This document shows, in pieces, positions 14,996-23,504 of a stretch of 64,000 bases of DNA. This DNA comes from Mycolicibacterium boenickei (GTDB taxonomy: Bacteria > Actinomycetota > Actinomycetes > Mycobacteriales > Mycobacteriaceae): NCBI RefSeq assembly GCF_010731295.1, contig NZ_AP022579.1, positions 1,922,001-1,986,000 of the forward strand, written 5' to 3'. Under the pieces are notes generated by a model, which had not been told where the DNA came from, did not search any database, and was given only the letters and a program-made list of their open reading frames with translations. The position numbers and the translations under genes were made by a program. Each line of letters opens with the position of its first letter. The first letter of the stretch is position 1.

Positions 14996-16489
14996 GTGAG
15001 CACGGCCGATCAGGTGCGCTCGATTCTGGGCGGCACCATCAAGGCGTACCGGGGCGACCCGGCCTACCTCAATCGGCCCGACGTGCACAACGAGCTCGAC
15101 CGCATCGGGCGCAGGCTCAACCAGCCGATCCGCATCGCGCTGGCCGGCCCGCTCAAGGCGGGCAAGTCGACGCTCGTCAACGCCCTGGTCGGGGAGGACA
15201 TCGCGCCCACCGATGCCACCGAGGCGACCCGCATCGTCACCTGGTTCCGGCACGGGCCCACACCCAAGGTGACGGCCAACCACCGCGGCGGCCGCCGCTC
15301 CAATGTCCCGATCGCGCGAGACCCGCACGACCGCGGTCTGACCTTCAGCTTCGCCGGGCTCAACCCAGAAGACGTGATGGACCTCGACGTCGAGTGGCCG
15401 GCTGCCGAGCTCGTCGACACCACGATCATCGACACCCCTGGCACCTCGTCGCTGTCGCGTGACGTCTCGCTGCGAACCCACCGGCTGCTGGTGCCAGAGG
15501 ACGGCGTGCCCCGCGTCGACGCCGTGGTGTTCCTGTTGCGCACCCTCAACGCGGCCGACATCGCGCTGCTCAAACAGATCGGTGAGCTGGTCGGCGGGTC
15601 CTCCGGCGCGCTCGGCGTCATCGGCGTGGCCTCACGGGCCGACGAGATCGGGGCCGGCCGCATCGACGCGATGATGTCCGCAAAGGACGTGGCCAAGCGG
15701 TTCACCGAAGAGATGGACAAGACCGGCATCTGCCAGGCCGTCGTCCCGGTGTCCGGACTGCTCGCCCTGACCGCCCGCACGCTGCGGCAGAGCGAATTCG
15801 TCGCACTGCAGAAGCTCGCAAGCATCGAGCCCGCCCAACTGACGAAGGCGATGCTCTCGGTGGACCGGTTCGTCCGCGAGGACAGTGCGCTGCCGGTGGA
15901 CGCGGCCACCCGGGCGGCGTTGCTGGACCGGTTCGGGATGTTCGGCATCCGGATCTCGATCGCGGTCATACACGCGGGGGTGTCCGACTCCGTCGCCCTG
16001 GCCGACGAACTGCTGGAACGCAGCGGCCTGATTGCCTTGCGCGACGTGATCGACCAGCAGTTCGCACAGCGTTCAGAGCTGCTCAAGGCGCACACCGCGC
16101 TGCTGTCGTTACGGCAGTTCGTGCAGGCCAACCCGATCTACGCAACGCCATACATCCTGGCCGACATCGACCCGCTGCTCGCCGACACTCATGCCTTCGA
16201 AGAGCTGCGGTTGCTCAGCCTGTTGCGCTCGCGTCCCACGACGTTGAACGAGGACGAGATGGCCTCACTGCGCCGCATCATCGGCGGCTCGGGCACCGAT
16301 GCGGCCAGCCGACTCGGGTTGCAGCCCGACGCCCCGTTCGACGGGCCTCGCTCGGCCTTCGCCGCGGCGCAGCGCTGGCGGCGGCGGGCGGATCACCCGC
16401 TCAACGATCCGTTCACCACACGGGCCTGCCGGGCCGCGGTGCGCAGTGCCGAGGCGCTGGTCGCCGAGTACGCGTCACGCCAGTACTAA
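14996..16489 (+). CDS. iniC: IniC, dynamin-like GTPase
   Basis: 497-residue second dynamin-like GTPase of the operon. The P-loop GPLKAGKS is at 51-58, followed by IIDTPGTSS (G3). G4 is degenerate (ASRADE in place of N/TKxD), as is usual in this family. Helical middle and C-terminal parts have no clear membrane span. GTG start with GGAAGGGG upstream. It probably acts with IniA in remodelling or repairing the cell membrane during envelope stress. Only 30 nt separate its stop from the next Hsp70-like gene, implying a common transcript. Confidence 0.92.
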   Translation: MSTADQVRSILGGTIKAYRGDPAYLNRPDVHNELDRIGRRLNQPIRIALAGPLKAGKSTLVNALVGEDIAPTDATEATRIVTWFRHGPTPKVTANHRGGRRSNVPIARDPHDRGLTFSFAGLNPEDVMDLDVEWPAAELVDTTIIDTPGTSSLSRDVSLRTHRLLVPEDGVPRVDAVVFLLRTLNAADIALLKQIGELVGGSSGALGVIGVASRADEIGAGRIDAMMSAKDVAKRFTEEMDKTGICQAVVPVSGLLALTARTLRQSEFVALQKLASIEPAQLTKAMLSVDRFVREDSALPVDAATRAALLDRFGMFGIRISIAVIHAGVSDSVALADELLERSGLIALRDVIDQQFAQRSELLKAHTALLSLRQFVQANPIYATPYILADIDPLLADTHAFEELRLLSLLRSRPTTLNEDEMASLRRIIGGSGTDAASRLGLQPDAPFDGPRSAFAAAQRWRRRADHPLNDPFTTRACRAAVRSAEALVAEYASRQY

Positions 16490-16519
16490 CGAATCCGGCC
16501 TCGCCGTCGACATACAGGT

Positions 16520-18424
16520 ATGCGTGATTGCCTGGGGTTGTCCGTCGGGGCGACCAATCTGGTGGCGATCGCTGATCATGCGCCGCTGGTGCGGCGGGCG
16601 GTGCTCACCGTGTCCGCGCAACAGGGGCCTGTGGTCGGCGTGCCTTCGGTCGACGGCGGGTTGGTGTTCACCGATTTCGTGGGACGGGTCGGCGACCCGG
16701 TGCCGCTGGTCGCCGCGGACGGTTCGACGCACCGCGCTGAGCTGTTGTTGGCCGGCGCGGTCGAGGCACTGACGCGGGAGTCCAGCCCGACACATCGGCC
16801 CGACGTGTCGGTGGTGACGGTGCCCGCGCATTGGGGCAATGGTGCCGTTGAGTCTGTGCGGCGCGCGATGCCCGGCGTCCGCGTGGTTCCCGATTCTGTC
16901 GCGGCGCTGACGGCCATCCAGGCACATCCCGGTCTGCCCGCCCGCGGCGTCGTCGCCCTGTGTGATTTCGGCGGGTCCGGCACCAGCCTGACCCTTGCCG
17001 ACGCTTCTGCGGGGTTCGCCACGATCGGGCAGACGGTGCGGTTCGACGAGTTTTCCGGCGACCTGATCGACCAGGAAATGCTCCGCCACGTCCTGCGCAA
17101 TCTGGAGGCCGAACCGGCAGGCACCGCAGCGGTGGCCGCACTGGGCCGACTGCGTGACGAGTGCCGGGCCGCCAAGGAACGCCTGAGTGATGAGAGTGCG
17201 ACCAGCCTGGACGGTCCGTCCGGCACGATCAGGTTGACCCGTGCCGAACTGGACGCGGTGGTTTCCGAGCCGCTCGGCGGCGTGATCGAGGCGCTGCTGG
17301 ACCTGCTGCGCCGCAACGGCATTCACCCCGCACAGTTGTCCGCTTTGGTCACAGTCGGCGGTGGTGCGCGGATACCCCTTGTCACCCAACGACTTTCCGA
17401 TTCCTTCCGGATGCCGGTCACCACCGTGCCGCAGGCGCAGGTGATTGCCGCAGTCGGGGCCGCGCTGCTGGGCCGCCGCGGAGCCGACGAGACCGCGACG
17501 CAAGTGGCGGTGGCACCCGCTGCGGTTCCCGTGACGGGGACGGCTACTGTGGCCGCGTCTGCGCTGGCCTGGTCGGTGGAAGATTCGGCGGCTGAGGTCG
17601 CCGCGTTCGTCCCGGAGTCGGTGACCGAGGATTCAGCCCGCCCCGAGTTCGTGTTCGCCGAAGCGCCCGTGGCGCCCACTCCGCCGCGTCGTGCCTGGTA
17701 TCGGCGTGGGGGAGTGGTGGCCTACGCGGGGGTCTTCCTCGCCGTCGTCGGCACGGTCGGCATGGTGCTGTCGGCACGGGCCGACCGCCTCGATGCTTCG
17801 TTGGGCTCCAGTTTGTCTGCGCCGCACAACGTTCCGGCTGAGTCGCCATTGGCGCCGGCCGCGGCATCCGCACCGCCCACCCGAACCGTGGTGGTTCGCG
17901 ATCCGTCGTGGCCGGGACCCAAGGCCGGTGCGCCGGCTGCTGCTCCCCGACCCGCGGCTGCGCCATGGTTGGTGCAGAGCCGCCAGAGCGCGCCGCTGGC
18001 CCCGGCCCCGCAGCGGGTGGCCCCGGCACCACGGGCACCCCAGCCTCGGCCGGCCGCTCCGGCTCCGGCACCTGCGCTTCCGCCTCCGCCTGCCGCGATC
18101 CCACCGATCCCGGTGCCGCCGTTGGTGTTTCCACCGGTCACACTTCCGCAACTGCCGATCCCGACGTTCAAGCCGCCGGTGCCTGAGCCGTCGCAGTCGC
18201 CGTCGCCAAGTCCGAGTCCCACGCCCACGCCTACGCCTACGCAGGAGCCCAGCCCGTCGCCGACTCCTTCACCTTCGCCGGAGCCGACGCATACCCCAGA
18301 GCCGACGCAGGCGCCTGAGCCCACGCATGCACCGGAGCCGACTGTGGCGCCTGAGCCCACCCAGGCGCCCGAGCCCACCCAGGTGCCTGAGCCTGCACCC
18401 ACCTCAGCGGTGCCCACACCCTGA
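16520..18424 (+). CDS. second Hsp70-like membrane-anchored ATPase with Pro-rich tail
   Basis: 634 residues, paralogue of the protein at 9045. Nucleotide-binding fold in residues 1-320: LGLSVGATNL, VPAHWGNGAV, CDFGGSGTS at 148-156, VGGGARIPLV at 279-288. As in the paralogue, the peptide-binding domain is absent. A linker with ASALAWSVED leads to AWYRRGG and one membrane span at about 397-417. A long outer tail follows, rich in Ala and Pro, ending in PEPT-x-APEPT repeats. The ATG lies 30 nt behind iniC, so it extends the iniBAC operon. ATP-dependent assembly of an envelope structure with the Ini GTPases is possible; there is no direct evidence. Confidence 0.85.
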   Translation: MRDCLGLSVGATNLVAIADHAPLVRRAVLTVSAQQGPVVGVPSVDGGLVFTDFVGRVGDPVPLVAADGSTHRAELLLAGAVEALTRESSPTHRPDVSVVTVPAHWGNGAVESVRRAMPGVRVVPDSVAALTAIQAHPGLPARGVVALCDFGGSGTSLTLADASAGFATIGQTVRFDEFSGDLIDQEMLRHVLRNLEAEPAGTAAVAALGRLRDECRAAKERLSDESATSLDGPSGTIRLTRAELDAVVSEPLGGVIEALLDLLRRNGIHPAQLSALVTVGGGARIPLVTQRLSDSFRMPVTTVPQAQVIAAVGAALLGRRGADETATQVAVAPAAVPVTGTATVAASALAWSVEDSAAEVAAFVPESVTEDSARPEFVFAEAPVAPTPPRRAWYRRGGVVAYAGVFLAVVGTVGMVLSARADRLDASLGSSLSAPHNVPAESPLAPAAASAPPTRTVVVRDPSWPGPKAGAPAAAPRPAAAPWLVQSRQSAPLAPAPQRVAPAPRAPQPRPAAPAPAPALPPPPAAIPPIPVPPLVFPPVTLPQLPIPTFKPPVPEPSQSPSPSPSPTPTPTPTQEPSPSPTPSPSPEPTHTPEPTQAPEPTHAPEPTVAPEPTQAPEPTQVPEPAPTSAVPTP

Positions 18425-18482
18425 GTCGCACTTAAACCGAGGATTCCTGCTTGATATTGACTGGAAACCTAGGTGTTGACGA

Positions 18483-19418
18483 CTACGCGGCGCGGTCCAG
18501 TCGAGTGAACTCACAGCCCGGCCCACACGGCTGGCCGGCCACCGCGATCCCGTGCCGTTGCAGCACCTGGGCGATCTTGCGTGCGGTCTGGCACGGCCGG
18601 TCAAAGACTTGCCCGTAGGAGAGCCGGACGGTTGAACGGCCGTCGACCGCAGCGTCGAGATCCCGTTCGAAGTCCGCATCCCGCCTGGTCGCAGAATCGT
18701 GGTGCACCCGGCCGTCAAGCTCGACGATGAGCCGTTCGCCATACTCGGCATCGCGATAGCAGACGCCGACCGACGACGTGGACCGCTTCTGTCGTGCGGC
18801 CTTGGGCAGACCGTGCGGACGTTCGACGCGAACGAGGTAGCCGTGCTCCAGAACCGAGCAGGTGCCGTCGGCAATATCGACCAACACCGCGCGCAACCAC
18901 CGGCGACGACGGACTCGTGCCCGAGAATCGAGCACTTGCAGCAGCCGCCGCGCGGTGGTGCGCCGCGATTGGCAGGCGTTGGCCAGGACCTCGATGGCAT
19001 CGAGTTCGCGCGTGGCGCGGCATGCGACGTCGAGCACGGCGTCGTCAAAGCGCATCCGCGGTGGGCTGACGTTCCACAGCACCCGCTCATGAAGATTCGC
19101 AAGGTGGTGAATGCGGACTCCCACCGGTTCAGTCAGCATCGCCCGCTGTTGCGCGACAGCGACATGGATGGGCAACGCGTCGGCTCCGAGGGCAGATTCG
19201 AAGCACAGGGCGGCCGGTGCCGCGTAAAGCACTGCGGCCCATGCACGTTGCGACCAGGTCAGTGGTCCGGTGTGGTCGACGTAGACCCCGACGTGGACCC
19301 GTGCCCACTCGTTGCGCCTGAGGAGTCGCCGGATCTCGTGCTCCCGCAGGCCCGCGTCCAAGGCCTGCCGACGCGAGATCACCCCGTCCTGTTGGCGAAG
19401 CACATTGCCGACGTCCAC
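18483..19418 (-). CDS. AbiEi-like N-terminal / DUF559 C-terminal domain protein
   Basis: 311 residues. The N-terminus (RQQDGVISRRQALDAGL) looks like the winged-helix AbiEi antitoxin-type domain. The C-terminal 100 or so residues carry a Vsr/DUF559 nuclease-like core: LIVELDGRVHHDSATRRDADFERD. The E-D-H-D-R spacing recalls the very-short-patch endonuclease fold. Such proteins occur in many copies per mycobacterial genome, without an assigned role and without a neighbouring toxin here. GTG 19418 is preferred over TTG 19421, one codon upstream. It ends convergently with the Hsp70-like gene and is not part of the ini operon. Confidence 0.65.
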   Translation of the reverse strand: MDVGNVLRQQDGVISRRQALDAGLREHEIRRLLRRNEWARVHVGVYVDHTGPLTWSQRAWAAVLYAAPAALCFESALGADALPIHVAVAQQRAMLTEPVGVRIHHLANLHERVLWNVSPPRMRFDDAVLDVACRATRELDAIEVLANACQSRRTTARRLLQVLDSRARVRRRRWLRAVLVDIADGTCSVLEHGYLVRVERPHGLPKAARQKRSTSSVGVCYRDAEYGERLIVELDGRVHHDSATRRDADFERDLDAAVDGRSTVRLSYGQVFDRPCQTARKIAQVLQRHGIAVAGQPCGPGCEFTRLDRAA

Positions 19419-19496
19419 CAACTCGATACTCGTGGGCGAACGCTACGGCGGCCAGAAGCATTTCCAGGACCTGTGGATAACTCCCGCCGAGCCAGG

Positions 19497-19958
19497 TTAA
19501 GGGTTGCCCGCGGGCGGCTGCGTTGTCGTCGTCACCGGTGCGGTCGTCGTGGTCGTCGTCGGCGAAGTCGTTGTGGTCGTGGTCTCGGTAGCGGTGGTTT
19601 CGGTGGTCGTGGGGGTGGTCTCCTCGACTGTGGTCGTCGTGGGCACCACGGTCTCGGTGACGGTGTGAGTCGGCGCCGGAACCACCGGTGCCGTGGTGGC
19701 GACCGATGTGGTCGTCGCCGATGTGGTCGTAGTGGTGGTGGTCGTTGTCGTCGACGGGGAGTCTGACGAGAACAGCTGCACCAGGGCGTAGATGACCAGC
19801 GCCGCGATGACGGCCCCCGCGGCGCCCATGCCGATCAGTGCGGCGGGCTTGCGGTACCAGGGAACAGGCTCGGGAGCAGGCGGCGCGGGTGGCTCGGAGT
19901 ACTCGCCGTAGCTGGGGGCGTACTGGGTGGGCTCGTCGTCGTCGTAATAGTTCGACAC
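19497..19958 (-). CDS. small single-span protein with Thr-rich tail (Hsp70-like tail paralogue)
   Basis: 153 residues. Acidic, Tyr/Pro-rich cytosolic start (MSNYYDDDEPTQYAPSYGEY), then PVPWYRKP, one membrane span at about 39-62, then about 85 residues dominated by threonine. The box and span are strikingly like PLPWYKRP and the span of the Hsp70-like protein at 9045, so this is an anchor-plus-tail version without the ATPase domain. GTG start, preceded at 6 nt by a -10 hexamer. Function unknown. The outer tail is a likely target for O-mannosylation. It forms a minus-strand pair with the gene at 19978. Confidence 0.7.
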   Translation of the reverse strand: MSNYYDDDEPTQYAPSYGEYSEPPAPPAPEPVPWYRKPAALIGMGAAGAVIAALVIYALVQLFSSDSPSTTTTTTTTTTSATTTSVATTAPVVPAPTHTVTETVVPTTTTVEETTPTTTETTATETTTTTTSPTTTTTTAPVTTTTQPPAGNP

Positions 19959-19964
19959 TCGCCG

Positions 19965-19970
19965 ATGGTA
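19965..19970 (-). promoter_or_regulatory. -10 hexamer of a probable leaderless promoter
   Basis: TACCAT on the minus strand, exactly 6 nt before the GTG at 19958. It lies just beyond the stop of the upstream gene, so the small gene may have its own start. Confidence 0.4.
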
Positions 19971-19977
19971 GGCGGGT

Positions 19978-20460
19978 TCAGCCGCCCGGCGGCGGATACA
20001 GCGTGCGTGTCACGTTGGTGCGCGGCCGGTGGTGCGTCGTGGTGGGGTACTCGCCGTAGCCCGCGCTGCCCGACTCCGTCGTTGTGGTCGTGGTGGTGGT
20101 CGTAGTCGTCGACGTGGGCGACGTCTCGGACGTGGTCGAGGTCCCCGAGGTCTCTGAGGGCGACGTCGTCGAGGTGTCCGACTCCCCGGGCACGCCGTAC
20201 TCGGTGGTGATGGGCAGGCGGCTGCTGGTGGTGCGCGTGGTGGTGGACTTCGTGGTCTTCACCGTCGTCGACGTGTAGGTGGGCGGGACGAAATCGATCG
20301 GCGCATCCTCGGGCCCGCCGGAGCCGGTCAGCGCGATCGCCGCCCACACCACCAGGCCGATCACGGCGAGGGCAGCCGCGCTGGCCCCTGCCACTGCCGG
20401 CGTCGAGTGATGCCAGGGCGCCTCGGGAGGCTGGCCCTGATCGTCGTCGTCACCGGTCAC
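19978..20460 (-). CDS. small single-span protein with Thr/Ser-rich tail
   Basis: 160 residues with the same plan as its neighbour at 19497. A short acidic cytosolic start (MTGDDDDQGQPPEAP), one membrane span at about 22-45 (VAGASAAALAVIGLVVWAAIAL), and an outer part rich in Thr and Ser end in HHRPRTNVTRTLYPPPGG. It lacks the WYRKP box. The GTG start lies 8 nt after a TAGTAT hexamer, so the leader would be very short. No catalytic motif. Probably a cell-envelope protein; the role is unknown. Confidence 0.62.
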   Translation of the reverse strand: MTGDDDDQGQPPEAPWHHSTPAVAGASAAALAVIGLVVWAAIALTGSGGPEDAPIDFVPPTYTSTTVKTTKSTTTRTTSSRLPITTEYGVPGESDTSTTSPSETSGTSTTSETSPTSTTTTTTTTTTTESGSAGYGEYPTTTHHRPRTNVTRTLYPPPGG

Positions 20461-20499
20461 GGGGTCCGATACTATGCCCGGCCGCCGAGCGGGTCTCGA

Positions 20500-21429
20500 T
20501 CAGCTCAGTTGACGGATGACTTCACCCGCGAACAGCTCCAGATGATCCAGATCGGACTGGTCGAGCATCTGCAGGTAGACCCGCTGCACCCCGGCCTCCA
20601 GGAACGGCCCGAGCTTGTCGACGATCTCGGCGGGCGTGCCCACCAGCGGCGAATTACTGCGCAGCTCGTCGACCTCGCGGTTGATCGCGGCAGCCCGCCT
20701 GGCGATCTGTGCTTCGTCGCGCCCGGCGCACAGCACGAACGCCGCCGAGTAGGTCAGGGAGTCCGCGGCCCGTCCCGCCGCGGTCACCGCGTCGGCCACC
20801 CGTGCGAACTGCGTCTTGAGGGTGTCCAGCGGCACGAACGGGATGTTGAATTCCGCGGCGAACTCCGCGGCCAGTGCCGGTGTGCGCTTGGCTCCCATGC
20901 CGCCGATGATGATCGGCAGGTTGGACTGGGCGGGCTTGGGCAGCGCCGGGGAGTCGACGACGGTGTAGTGCTTGCCTGAGAAGTCGAACGTCTCGCCGAT
21001 CGGTGTGCCCCACAGGCCGGTCAGGATGCGTAGTTGCTCCTCGAGCCGGTCGAACCGCTCACCCAGCGGCGGGAACGGGATCGCATACGCCTGGTGCTCG
21101 GCCTCGAACCAGCCGGCGCCAAGACCCAATTCGACGCGGCCACCACTCATTTCGTCGACCTGTGCCACCGAGATGGCCAACGGCCCTGGATGGCGGAAGG
21201 TGGCCGAGGTGACCATGGTGCCGAGTCGGATCGTCGAGGTTTCGCGAGCGATGCCGGCCAGCGTCACCCAGGAGTCGGTCGGCCCGGGCAGGCCGTCACC
21301 GCTCATCGCCAGGTAGTGGTCGGACCTGAAGAACGCCGAGTAGCCGAGGGCTTCGGCGGTGCGAGCCACCGCGAGCTGGTCAGAGTAGGTAGCGCCTTGC
21401 TGGGGTTCGACGAAAACACGGAAGTCCAC
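20500..21429 (-). CDS. LLM-class F420-dependent oxidoreductase
   Basis: 309-residue luciferase-like (beta/alpha)8 protein. Typical signatures are FVEPQQGATYSDQLAVARTA, FFRSDHYLAM, LGTMVTSATFRHPGPLA and GRVELGLGAGWFEAEHQAYA. Mycobacterial members of this group usually use coenzyme F420 rather than FMN to reduce or oxidise small molecules; the substrate cannot be read from the sequence. GTG start. It is the upstream member of no obvious operon, and its neighbours on the same strand are functionally unrelated. Confidence 0.8.
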   Translation of the reverse strand: MDFRVFVEPQQGATYSDQLAVARTAEALGYSAFFRSDHYLAMSGDGLPGPTDSWVTLAGIARETSTIRLGTMVTSATFRHPGPLAISVAQVDEMSGGRVELGLGAGWFEAEHQAYAIPFPPLGERFDRLEEQLRILTGLWGTPIGETFDFSGKHYTVVDSPALPKPAQSNLPIIIGGMGAKRTPALAAEFAAEFNIPFVPLDTLKTQFARVADAVTAAGRAADSLTYSAAFVLCAGRDEAQIARRAAAINREVDELRSNSPLVGTPAEIVDKLGPFLEAGVQRVYLQMLDQSDLDHLELFAGEVIRQLS

Positions 21430-21447
21430 GGACGCCAGCCTAGAGTG

Positions 21448-22071
21448 CTACAGCCCGCGCCGGGCGGCGCGCAGCGCGGCGACGGCAGCGTCGTCGCCGG
21501 AGAACGTCACCCGGGCCGGCTCGCGCCCGGCGGCGAACAACAGCAGCTCGCCGGGCTCTCCGGTCACCGTCACCTCAGGGCCGGAGCCGACGGTGGCCAG
21601 CGTCTTGCCCGCCGGGGTGGTCAAGGCCACCCGCGCCGGAGATTTGCCCATCGTCATGCGGGCCATCGCGGCGATCCCGCGGGACAGCGCGGAAACGGTC
21701 GCGCTATCGAGTTCCCTTGGTTCCCAATCAGGTTGGGCCCGGCGTACATCCTCGTTGTGAATGAACATCTCGGCCACATTGACCAGCGGGTCGAGCAGCT
21801 TGAACGGGGAGTACAGCGGTGGGCCCGCAGCGATCTGGTCGACCAGGTCGTCCCATTCGGTGCTTTCGGTGACCTTCTGCTGCACGCGCTCGGTGTAGCC
21901 GGCGAGCTGAGGCACCAGGATTCCCGGGGCGGCATCGAGGCGACGCTCGCGCACTACCAGGTGGGCGGCCAGATCACGGGCGGTCCAGCCCTCACAGAGG
22001 GTGGGTGCATCGGGTCCGGCGGCACGCATGGACTCGACCAGGGCGGCACGTTCGCGCCGAGCGATAGTCAT
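21448..22071 (-). CDS. TIGR03085-family DinB/maleylpyruvate-isomerase-fold protein
   Basis: 207 residues of the actinobacterial TIGR03085 group. These are four-helix-bundle metal-binding proteins related to DinB and mycothiol-dependent maleylpyruvate isomerase. The start TIARRERAALVESM, the CEGWTARDLAAHLVVRERR segment and the NVAEMFIHNEDVRRA motif are typical. The His residues in AAHL and MFIHNEDV are the probable metal ligands. Activity is unassigned; a mycothiol-linked role is possible from the fold. It lies 18 nt upstream of the F420-type oxidoreductase on the same strand and may be cotranscribed with it. Confidence 0.78.
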   Translation of the reverse strand: MTIARRERAALVESMRAAGPDAPTLCEGWTARDLAAHLVVRERRLDAAPGILVPQLAGYTERVQQKVTESTEWDDLVDQIAAGPPLYSPFKLLDPLVNVAEMFIHNEDVRRAQPDWEPRELDSATVSALSRGIAAMARMTMGKSPARVALTTPAGKTLATVGSGPEVTVTGEPGELLLFAAGREPARVTFSGDDAAVAALRAARRGL

Positions 22072-22115
22072 GCGCGATCCGCCTTCGGCTTCTCGCTTGA
22101 AGTCATAAAGCGACT

Positions 22116-22664
22116 CTAGAAGGTTTTGACCCCTTCGACAGCGATGACCATTCCATGTCCGCTGCCGTCATTGCTGATGCGGGTGCCGCCCTCGCTCGCA
22201 TCGATGGTCCAGCCGACCGCGCTGTACTTGCGGTAGTCGAGGGTGACCACCGGAATGTCACCGAGGTTGCCCACGACCCACTTGATCTGGCCGTCGGGGG
22301 TGAGCCGGACCCCGGTCGCGTGCTCGCCGTCGATCACCGGCGGATCGTCGAAATCCGATTCGCAGCCGACATACTGCTTGGACAGCTGGCAGCGGGTCCG
22401 GCCGGATTTGGTCTCGATGAAGACGTACCCGTTCTCCGGCTCCAGCGGGGTGGCGCCGGATGGCGCACGGGACGTGCTGGGTGGCGCTGCGGCGGTGGTG
22501 CTCGGTGCGGGCGCCGGGCTGGACCGCGTGGGCCGCGCGGTCGGGAAACTGGGTTCGGTCGGTGATTGCGGGCTGGTGCTCGGGGTGCCTTCGATGCTCG
22601 ATTGGCAGCCGGACAACAGCACACCCACGGCCAGCAGGGCGCTCAGCGATTGCCACGCCTTCAC
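22116..22664 (-). CDS. lpqJ: LpqJ-like lipoprotein
   Basis: 182-residue lipoprotein. The signal peptide ends in the lipobox LLSGC, followed by a Ser/Pro/Thr-rich spacer and a globular C-terminal domain with two cysteines (TRCQLSKQYVGCESDF) likely joined by a disulfide. It is read opposite to iniC, as lpqJ (Rv0344c) is in M. tuberculosis, though several genes intervene here. GTG at 22664 is preferred because it gives a compact signal peptide and has a TACCCT hexamer 7 nt upstream. ATG 22682 is an alternative. Function unknown; located on the outer face of the membrane. Confidence 0.78.
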   Translation of the reverse strand: MKAWQSLSALLAVGVLLSGCQSSIEGTPSTSPQSPTEPSFPTARPTRSSPAPAPSTTAAAPPSTSRAPSGATPLEPENGYVFIETKSGRTRCQLSKQYVGCESDFDDPPVIDGEHATGVRLTPDGQIKWVVGNLGDIPVVTLDYRKYSAVGWTIDASEGGTRISNDGSGHGMVIAVEGVKTF

Positions 22665-22671
22665 CGGGCCT

Positions 22672-22677
22672 AGGGTA
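22672..22677 (-). promoter_or_regulatory. -10 hexamer near the lpqJ start
   Basis: TACCCT on the minus strand, 7 nt before the GTG at 22664, consistent with a leaderless or near-leaderless transcript. Confidence 0.35.
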
Positions 22678-22701
22678 CGCATCGCCCATGGTCGCGCCGG
22701 G

Positions 22702-23433
22702 TTATGACGCGCCGAAAAGCCCTGCGTAACCGTCGGACAGGGCACGCAGCTGCCCGGCCCCGTCGCCGTGGAACGACGCGCCGTGCATGATCGCCAAGGT
22801 GGTGGGGTTCAGCTCGGCGAGCTGAGCCAACGTGGGCGCCAGGTTCGTGGTCAGGCCGGTGGCGTGGAACAGCCCTTCGGCATCCAATGCCGGTGCAACG
22901 CAATCAGATTCCGTGAGGGCTGGGCACTGACCGGTGTGGGTGAACAGGTCACCGGCCAACAGCGTCGACGTCGTCTCGTCGAACCACAGCCCCGCCTCCC
23001 AGTTGTGCGGCACGTGCGGGGTGGCGATGAAGCGCAGCTGATGTCCACCGATGTCGTGCGCGGCCTCGGTGGGTGCGGTGACGGGCGGACGGTCGCACAT
23101 GTCGTTCAGCGACAGCATGATCGCCAGCGGGCCGTGGATCACCTCGGCGTGCGGTGCGGTCGCCAGGAACTGGTTGACGGCGCCGCATTCGTCGGCTTCC
23201 AGGTGTCCAAACGAGATCCAGCGCAGCCGGGTCAGCGGCAGGACGCGCTCGATGGCCGCCGACACCTGCGGAAACAGGAACCTTTGACCGGTGTGGAACA
23301 GGAACGGCTCGTCGCCGGTCAGCAGGAACTGATTGAACGTGAAGCCGTGCTCGGTGATCCCGGGTATCCAGGTGGACAGCCGGTAGATGTCCGGGGCGAT
23401 CTCGTCGATACGGGTGTCCAGGTCGGTGGCCAT
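22702..23433 (-). CDS. MBL-fold ODP-type (flavodiiron-like) hydrolase/oxidoreductase
   Basis: 243 residues, metallo-beta-lactamase fold of the oxygen-binding di-iron (ODP/FprA) branch. The motif HLEADECG at about 95 corresponds to the HxExDH of flavodiiron proteins, but with Glu in place of the last His. ATPHVPHNWEAGLWFD and LLAGDLFTHTGQ supply further ligands. The C-terminal part has IMHGASFHGDG. No flavodoxin domain is attached. GGAGG sits just before the ATG at 23433; a longer frame upstream is rejected for lack of a site and low homology. Possible oxygen/NO reductase partner or hydrolase; the substrate is unknown. Confidence 0.75.
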   Translation of the reverse strand: MATDLDTRIDEIAPDIYRLSTWIPGITEHGFTFNQFLLTGDEPFLFHTGQRFLFPQVSAAIERVLPLTRLRWISFGHLEADECGAVNQFLATAPHAEVIHGPLAIMLSLNDMCDRPPVTAPTEAAHDIGGHQLRFIATPHVPHNWEAGLWFDETTSTLLAGDLFTHTGQCPALTESDCVAPALDAEGLFHATGLTTNLAPTLAQLAELNPTTLAIMHGASFHGDGAGQLRALSDGYAGLFGAS

Positions 23434-23492
23434 GCCTCCATGGTCCGCCGGAGGAGAACCCGAAGTCTTGGGATTTTCCCAGCTACGTCGCC

Positions 23493-23498
23493 TACCGT
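23493..23498 (+). promoter_or_regulatory. -10 hexamer of a probable leaderless promoter
   Basis: TACCGT ending exactly 6 nt before the GTG at 23505, with no ribosome binding site between. Confidence 0.45.
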
Positions 23499-23504
23499 CG
23501 TCGC

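Noticed and set aside
12917..15481. 854-codon minus-strand frame across iniA and iniC
   Set aside because: Long only because of codon bias; opposite strand encodes two clear dynamin-like GTPases.
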